DNA from: Gammaproteobacteria bacterium
Lineage (GTDB): Bacteria > Pseudomonadota > Gammaproteobacteria > JALTLT01
DNA length: 6,615 bases
Assembly: GCA_027001815.1 (NCBI GenBank)
Contig: JALTLT010000118.1
Span: forward strand, 1 to 6,615
Direction: 5' to 3'
Within the stretch, counting starts at the first letter, position 1, and the number at the start of each line of letters is the position of its first letter. Made by a program: the position numbers and the translations under genes. The notes under the pieces are model-generated. The model saw only the letters and a list, made by a program, of their open reading frames with translations. It searched no databases and was not told the DNA's origin. Positions 1-3,723 of this stretch are shown piece by piece.

Positions 1-14
1 GCCCCCAGGGGTGA

Positions 15-170
15 GGAGAGACCCTTCGTCCAGTGGACGAAGGAAGCTCTCCGAACGCCCCGCCAGGGATGGCGGGGCCGGGCTTTTCGGCGAAGCAGGA
101 CCGCACGGCCGAAAAGGGTTTGCGGCGTCTCCCGGAAGGGCCTCCCCGCCTCGACAAACCCGCTGCCGTG
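15..170. repeat. Cluster of intergenic palindromes upstream of the decarboxylase
   Basis: Several strong inverted repeats are packed together. (1) 15-52: GGAGAG (15-20) pairs with CTCTCC (47-52) around an inner 9-bp stem (23-31 with 35-43, loop AGT). (2) 57-78: 8-bp perfect stem GCCCCGCC/GGCGGGGC with loop AGGGAT. (3) 83-116: 9-bp perfect stem CTTTTCGGC/GCCGAAAAG with a 16-nt loop. (4) 116-161: GGGTTTG/CAAACCC, 7 bp, extendable outward by CACGGC (104-109) with GCCGTG (165-170). Stems 3 and 4 share bases 104-116 and cannot both form in full. The CAGGGATGG and CAGGAC loop motifs recur in the gap after this gene, so I read this as a repeat family that may also act as a 5' leader. It matches no riboswitch consensus that I know. 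Confidence 0.6.
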
Positions 171-193
171 ACCTATCACTGGGACATCGATGT

Positions 194-212
194 GGCGCGC
201 GTGCAGCGCGCC
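194..212 (+). promoter_or_regulatory. Leader hairpin just upstream of the decarboxylase ribosome binding site
   Basis: GGCGCGC (194-200) pairs perfectly with GCGCGCC (206-212) around the loop GTGCA. The stem ends 18 bases before the GGAGG at 231. It has no T-run, so it is not a standard terminator. It could stabilise the mRNA 5' end or influence access to the ribosome binding site, but that role is inferred only from its position. Confidence 0.35.
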
Positions 213-230
213 CGACCCATCCTTTCTCAC

Positions 231-235
231 GGAGG
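231..235 (+). promoter_or_regulatory. Ribosome binding site of the decarboxylase gene
   Basis: GGAGG lies 7 bases before the ATG at 243. It decides the start: the open frame runs back to an ATG at 33, but that extension would translate the palindrome cluster, and family similarity begins only after 243. Confidence 0.8.
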
Positions 236-242
236 TACCCCC

Positions 243-1850
243 ATGGGCTGGAAAGTGACCGATCTCTCCGCGGAGGATCGCGCGCGCCTCAATACGCTGC
301 TCGATCGCATGCGCCAGCGCTCCGATCAGTTCATCGGCTATCCCGTCACCTGCGAGTTCGACTACAGCGCCCTCTACCCCTTTCTCTCCCTGCCCATGAA
401 CAACGTGGGCGACCCCTATGAGCCCAATCTCTTCCACCTCAACACTCACCAGATCGAGCGGGAGGTGCTGGCCATCTTCCGCGAGTGGAACCATGGTGAC
501 GAGGAGGAGATCTGGGGCTACATGACCAGCGGGGGCACAGAGGGCAACATGTACGGCATCTTCCTCGCCCGTGAGCTCTACCCGGACGGGGTGGTCTACT
601 ACTCGGAGGACACCCACTACAGCGTCGCCAAGAGCCTGCGGCTGCTCAACGTCCGTTCCATCATGATCAAGAGCCAGCCCAACGGCGAGATGGACTATGA
701 CGACCTGCGGGAGACCCTGCGCATTCACCGTGACGCGCCGCCGATCGTCTTCGCCAACATCGGCACCACCATGAAGGGGGCGGTGGACGATCTGGCCAGG
801 ATCCGCGGGCTGTTCGAGGAGCTGGCGATCCCCCGCCACTACATCCACGGCGATGCCGCGCTGTCGGGGATGATCCTCCCCTTCGTCGACGATCCCCAGC
901 CCCACGACTTCGCCGCCGGCATCGACTCCATCTCCATCAGCGGCCACAAGATGATCGGCAGCCCCATGCCGTGCGGCGTGGTCCTGGCGAGACGGGAGAA
1001 CGTGCGCCGCATCGCCCGGGCGATCGAGTACGTGGGATCGCTGGACACCACCATTGCCGGCTCGCGCAACGCGGTGACCCCCCTGTTCCTGTGGTTCGCC
1101 CTCAAGACGGTGGGCACCGAAGGCTTCCGGCGCATCGTCGCCGAGTGCCTGGAGACGGCGGACTACGCCATCGAAGCCTTCGCCCGGGCCGGCATCGAGG
1201 CGTGGCGCAACCGCAACTCCATCACCGTTGTCTTCCCGCGGCCGGCGCCGGAGGTGGTGCAGAAGTGGCAGATGGCGGTCCAGCACGACATCGCCCACGT
1301 GATTACCATGCCCCACGTGAAACGGCGCCACATCGACGCGCTTATCGAGGACATCCGTGCCGTGGAGGCGGGTCGCTCCATCGCCGTCGCGCCACCACCG
1401 ACGCCCCGCGAGCCGCCCTCCCGGCCGGCGAGCCGGATCGAGGCCGCCTCGGTGAGCCGGCAGCTCACCCTGATCGGCCACAACCGCCCCGGCATGCTGG
1501 CCGATGTCTCGGCGGCACTGGCGGAGGCGGGGGTCAACATCGAGACCATCGACGCCGAGGCGGTGGAGAAGACCGGCATCCTCACCCTTACCGTGGACCG
1601 GTACGACGAGGCGCTGAAGGCGATCCACCGCCTGCCGGACATCCAGGCCTACTCGGAGGATGTGCTGCTGATCCATGTGCAGGATCGGCCGGGAGCGCTG
1701 GCGGCCCTCTCCCGCCGCTTCGCCGACGGCGGGATCGGCATCCGCAGCCTGCGCATCATCCGCCGCGAGGGAGATGGCGCTCTGGTGGCGGTGTGTGCCG
1801 ATCGTCTCGACCAGGCGCGGCAGGTGGTGGAGGAGATGCTGGTCGCCTGA
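243..1850 (+). CDS. hdc: PLP-dependent histidine/serine decarboxylase-family enzyme with two C-terminal ACT domains
   Basis: Cytoplasmic group II PLP decarboxylase, 535 residues from the ATG at 243. Residues 1-375 follow the Gram-negative histidine decarboxylase closely, including SGGTEGN (96-102), the PLP-stacking His125 in DTHYSVAK, the PLP-nitrogen Asp204 in HGDAALSG, and the Schiff-base Lys236 in SGHKMIG. The Morganella enzyme (about 378 residues) shares long stretches such as ALSGMILPFVDD. A Pro-rich linker (about 383-397) leads to two ACT domains, about 406-466 and 474-535, each with an RPG turn (HNRPGML, QDRPGAL). ACT domains bind small ligands, usually amino acids, and give allosteric control; the usual family member ends before this point. 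Expected products are histamine plus CO2 from histidine, or ethanolamine plus CO2 from serine. Some positions (GDP near 56-58, WQMAVQ near 342, AHVITMPHV near 351) resemble plant serine decarboxylase more, so the substrate is open. The gene stands alone between repeat-rich gaps. Confidence 0.88.
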   Translation: MGWKVTDLSAEDRARLNTLLDRMRQRSDQFIGYPVTCEFDYSALYPFLSLPMNNVGDPYEPNLFHLNTHQIEREVLAIFREWNHGDEEEIWGYMTSGGTEGNMYGIFLARELYPDGVVYYSEDTHYSVAKSLRLLNVRSIMIKSQPNGEMDYDDLRETLRIHRDAPPIVFANIGTTMKGAVDDLARIRGLFEELAIPRHYIHGDAALSGMILPFVDDPQPHDFAAGIDSISISGHKMIGSPMPCGVVLARRENVRRIARAIEYVGSLDTTIAGSRNAVTPLFLWFALKTVGTEGFRRIVAECLETADYAIEAFARAGIEAWRNRNSITVVFPRPAPEVVQKWQMAVQHDIAHVITMPHVKRRHIDALIEDIRAVEAGRSIAVAPPPTPREPPSRPASRIEAASVSRQLTLIGHNRPGMLADVSAALAEAGVNIETIDAEAVEKTGILTLTVDRYDEALKAIHRLPDIQAYSEDVLLIHVQDRPGALAALSRRFADGGIGIRSLRIIRREGDGALVAVCADRLDQARQVVEEMLVA

Positions 1851-1855
1851 CGGCG

Positions 1856-1883
1856 GCATGCCGGGTACAACCCGGTGCTCTTT
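1856..1883 (+). terminator. Possible terminator after the decarboxylase gene
   Basis: CCGGGT (1861-1866) pairs perfectly with ACCCGG (1870-1875) around ACA. An outer GCA/TGC adds three pairs across a 2-nt bulge. TCTTT follows. It begins 5 bases after the stop codon. The T-run is short, so it may be weak; the larger hairpin at 1892-1922 is a second candidate. Confidence 0.45.
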
Positions 1884-1885
1884 GG

Positions 1886-2047
1886 CAGGATGTTGAAAAA
1901 GGCCGTCCTGGCCTTTTTCAACGCCGGAAGCCGAAAATGCGATTTCCGGCTTCCTTGCGTTTTCAATGACCTGGCGTCCTTGAAAACGGCGGTGCATCCC
2001 TGCACCGCGGCACAGGCTGCCGAAAAACAGTGTCTTTCAACAGCCTG
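1886..2047. mobile_element. MITE-like palindromic element with 13-base terminal inverted repeats
   Basis: The stretch is bounded by CAGGATGTTGAAA (1886-1898) and TTTCAACAGCCTG (2035-2047), inverse complements with 12 of 13 matches. Inside are further perfect stems: 1892-1904 with 1910-1922 (13 bp), GGAAGCCG 1926-1933 with CGGCTTCC 1947-1954, and GCGGTGCA 1989-1996 with TGCACCGC 2001-2008. The right end carries the palindrome AACAGCCTGTT (2039-2049). It is too short to code for a transposase and I see no clear target-site duplication. A non-autonomous miniature element or an intergenic repeat (REP/BIME-like) fits best. Similar strings are, to my recollection, common between genes in gammaproteobacteria, but copy number cannot be seen here. 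Confidence 0.5.
1892..1922. terminator. 13-bp hairpin with A-run and T-run arms, likely bidirectional terminator
   Basis: GTTGAAAAAGGCC (1892-1904) and GGCCTTTTTCAAC (1910-1922) form a perfect 13-bp stem with loop GTCCT. The GC-rich top followed by five T's on either strand is the shape of a bidirectional intrinsic terminator. It also forms the left end of the palindromic element, so the terminator role may be a side effect of the repeat. Confidence 0.5.
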
Positions 2048-2071
2048 TTAGGGGTATGCTGCCGCCGGGCC

Positions 2072-2545
2072 ATGGGGTATCCTTTTGCCGTGACCCGACG
2101 CCTCCTCCCCCTGCTCTTCCTGATTCCACTCTCCACCCCTGCCGGGGAGGCGGGAACAGAGCCCTATATTCCCTGGACCGCCAGCGACGACTACGCCATC
2201 GAGGAACCCCTCGGCGGGCTGGTGGGGGATCCGGCCCGGGGGCGGGAGATCGCCCGCGACCGGGGGCGGGGCAATTGCATCGCCTGTCACCTGCTGCCGA
2301 TCCCTGAGGAGCCGGACCACGGCACGGTGGGGCCGCCGCTGATCGGGGTGGGGTCGCGCCTCACCGAGGGGCAGATCCGACTGCGGGTGGTGGACGAGCA
2401 ACGGGTCAACCCGCCCACCATCATGCCCGCCTTCTACCGCGATCCGGCCCGTCTCACCCGGGTGGATCCGGCATATCGCGGCAAGACCCTGCTCACCGCC
2501 CAGGAGGTGGAGGACCTGGTGGCCTGGCTGAAGGGGCTGAAATGA
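2072..2545 (+). CDS. soxX: SoxX, monoheme c-type cytochrome subunit of the SoxXA thiosulfate-oxidising complex
   Basis: Periplasmic cytochrome c, 157 residues from the ATG at 2072. An n-region with TRR and the hydrophobic stretch LLPLLFLIPL form a signal peptide cleaved around residues 24-28. The heme site is CIACH (Cys69, Cys72, His73) in the SoxX setting RGNCIACH. Met118 in TIMPAFY is the expected distal ligand. The C-terminal run with RVDPAYRGK, LTAQEVEDLVAWL and a final GLK is typical of SoxX. SoxX takes electrons from SoxA when thiosulfate is coupled to SoxYZ and passes them to a downstream cytochrome. soxA follows 98 bases later. The frame is open back to a GTG at 2030, but that codon lies inside the palindromic element. 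A GTG at 2090 just before the signal peptide is an alternative start, and none of these starts has a clear ribosome binding site. Confidence 0.88.
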   Translation: MGYPFAVTRRLLPLLFLIPLSTPAGEAGTEPYIPWTASDDYAIEEPLGGLVGDPARGREIARDRGRGNCIACHLLPIPEEPDHGTVGPPLIGVGSRLTEGQIRLRVVDEQRVNPPTIMPAFYRDPARLTRVDPAYRGKTLLTAQEVEDLVAWLKGLK

Positions 2546-2584
2546 TCCGCCCGCCGCGCCGACCAGCTCTCCCCCGGCGCCGTA

Positions 2585-2602
2585 CCGAAGGCGTGCCTTC
2601 GG
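2585..2602. repeat. Hairpin between soxX and soxA
   Basis: CCGAAGG (2585-2591) and CCTTCGG (2596-2602) form a perfect 7-bp stem with loop CGTG in the 98-base gap between soxX and soxA. There is no T-run, so it is unlikely to terminate. It could mark an RNA processing site or tune the ratio of the two subunits; only the structure is seen. Confidence 0.4.
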
Positions 2603-2632
2603 CGGTCACCCGGCGGATCCCCTGCCGCCCCT

Positions 2633-2637
2633 GGGAG
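2633..2637 (+). promoter_or_regulatory. Ribosome binding site of soxA
   Basis: GGGAG lies 6 bases before the ATG at 2644, with further purines (AAGAGG) between. It supports 2644 over the upstream ATG at 2542, which overlaps the soxX stop as ATGA but would put about 34 unusual residues before the signal peptide region. Confidence 0.65.
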
Positions 2638-2643
2638 AAGAGG

Positions 2644-3495
2644 ATGCCTGCGTCGGAGGGGGCGAGAGGCGGGGAACCGGAAACCGGGCTCTTTCGGAAG
2701 CCGGCGATCCTCGCCGGACTGTTGTTCCTGCTGGCCTCGTTGTCCCTCGGTGCCGACCCCTTCCTGCTCCCCCTGCACGAGGAGGAGCGGCCGCCGACCC
2801 CCGTCTCCGGCTACGAGAGCCTCTCCGACGAACTCAAGGAGATGCAGGACGACGACTTTTCCAATCCCGGCATGATGATGGTGGATCTGGGAAGGGAGCT
2901 CTTCCACCAGCCCCGTTTCAGCGGCGACTCCTGCGCCACCTGTCACGGCGAGAATGGCGAGAGGCTGGATCGCGGTCGCATCGCCGCATATCCCGTCTGG
3001 GACGAGGAGGAGGGTGCGCCGGTCAACCTGCAGATGCGCATCAACCTCTGTCTGGAGCGGCACATGGATGAGTTCCGGCTTCCCTACAACCATACCGATC
3101 TGCTCGCCCTCGAGACCTTCGTCCGCTACCTGGCGCGGGGCGAGAAGGTCCACGTGAGCATCGAGGGTCCCATGCGGGAGCACTGGGAGAGAGGGCGGCG
3201 GATCTTCCACACCCGCAGTGGGCAGTACGGTTTCGCCTGTGTCCACTGCCACGAGTACTACGTGGGTCTCCGGCTGCGTAGCCTCGAGCTCACCCAGGCC
3301 CAGACCAACGGTTTCCCCTCCTACCTGTTGCGCAGCGGCAAGATCCTCAATCTCCACCAGAAGTTCGTCGGCTGTTACCAGAACCTGCGTGCCGAACCCT
3401 ACGAGCCGGGTTCACCGGAGCTGCTCGATCTGGAGATCTACCTGGGCTGGCGCGGCAACGGCCTGCCCATCGAGACACCCGCAGTACGGCCCTGA
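2644..3495 (+). CDS. soxA: SoxA, diheme c-type cytochrome, catalytic subunit of the SoxXA complex
   Basis: Periplasmic L-cysteine S-thiosulfotransferase subunit, 283 residues. A signal peptide with hydrophobic core AILAGLLFLLASLSLGA ends near residue 37. The mature protein opens with SGYESL and MQDDDFSNPG, hallmarks of SoxA. Two heme sites are present: CATCH (Cys97, Cys100, His101) and CVHCH (Cys199, Cys202, His203), so this is the diheme type. Cys136 in INLC matches the distal ligand of the first heme. Cys244 in VGCYQNLRAEP matches the active-site cysteine (persulfide) ligand of the second heme, with Arg249 nearby. The C-terminus LPIETPAVRP is the classic SoxA ending. With SoxX it joins thiosulfate to the SoxYZ carrier cysteine. 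No soxYZ, soxB or SoxK/SAXB-like gene follows. Confidence 0.93.
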   Translation: MPASEGARGGEPETGLFRKPAILAGLLFLLASLSLGADPFLLPLHEEERPPTPVSGYESLSDELKEMQDDDFSNPGMMMVDLGRELFHQPRFSGDSCATCHGENGERLDRGRIAAYPVWDEEEGAPVNLQMRINLCLERHMDEFRLPYNHTDLLALETFVRYLARGEKVHVSIEGPMREHWERGRRIFHTRSGQYGFACVHCHEYYVGLRLRSLELTQAQTNGFPSYLLRSGKILNLHQKFVGCYQNLRAEPYEPGSPELLDLEIYLGWRGNGLPIETPAVRP

Positions 3496-3723
3496 CAGGT
3501 TGAAAAAGGGCGGGCCTGGCCTGCCTTTCGGGCGATGGCGGCGTCCCTGTCGGCAAAGGGCACCATTGGGAAAGAGAGGGGGTGTCCCCATCTTCTGTTC
3601 GGAATGCCGCCTGGCCCGCGGCCATCCCCTCCCCGGAGGCCGCGACGAAGGTCTCGAAAGCCCCCGGGGAGGAGGCCGAAGTCCATCCGTTGCCGTCCAT
3701 CCTGCCGATCCCGGAGTCCCGTG
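3496..3723. repeat. Repeat-like gap between soxA and the ATPase gene
   Basis: I see no gene in these 228 bases. They open one base after the soxA stop with CAGGTTGAAAAAGG, nearly the left end of the element at 1886 (CAGGATGTTGAAAAAGG, two bases fewer). A hairpin follows: 3505-3516 with about 3518-3528, roughly 10 bp with one bulge and one G-T pair, which may serve as a weak terminator for soxXA. GTCCCTGT at 3543-3550 is, on the other strand, the ACAGGGAC version of the loop motif seen elsewhere. GGGG/CCCC (3579-3582, 3586-3589) forms a small stem. No right terminal repeat is visible, so this looks like a degenerate or truncated relative. Confidence 0.45.
3713..3716 (+). promoter_or_regulatory. 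Ribosome binding site of the P-type ATPase gene
   Basis: GGAG lies 7 bases before the ATG at 3724. A GTG directly before it (3721) would leave only 4 bases. The frame is open back to an ATG at 3535, but that stretch is repeat-like and its translation (Pro/Arg-rich) does not resemble the family. Confidence 0.65.

Noticed and set aside
33..242. N-terminal extension of the decarboxylase from an ATG at 33
   Set aside because: It would translate the palindrome cluster. The ATG at 243 has a good GGAGG at 7 bases, and family similarity starts there.
1..242. Glycine, TPP, SAM, cobalamin or guanidine riboswitch upstream of the decarboxylase
   Set aside because: I looked for their conserved core strings and found none. 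The stems are palindromic repeats instead.
971..1969. 332-codon + strand frame overlapping the decarboxylase
   Set aside because: Its translation is an Arg/Gly/Pro/His-rich shadow of the real gene, with no recognisable domain, and it runs into the repeat element.
2542..2643. SoxA start at 2542 in an ATGA overlap with soxX
   Set aside because: It would put about 34 extra Arg/Pro-rich residues before the signal peptide region. The ATG at 2644 has a good ribosome binding site.
2434..3357. 307-codon - strand frame opposite soxXA
   Set aside because: Antisense shadow of a GC-rich gene. The + strand has unmistakable SoxA motifs throughout.
3535..3723. N-terminal extension of the ATPase from an ATG at 3535
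   Set aside because: Pro/Arg/Ser-rich translation of repeat-like DNA. The ATG at 3724 has GGAG at 7 bases and begins the family-like N-terminus.
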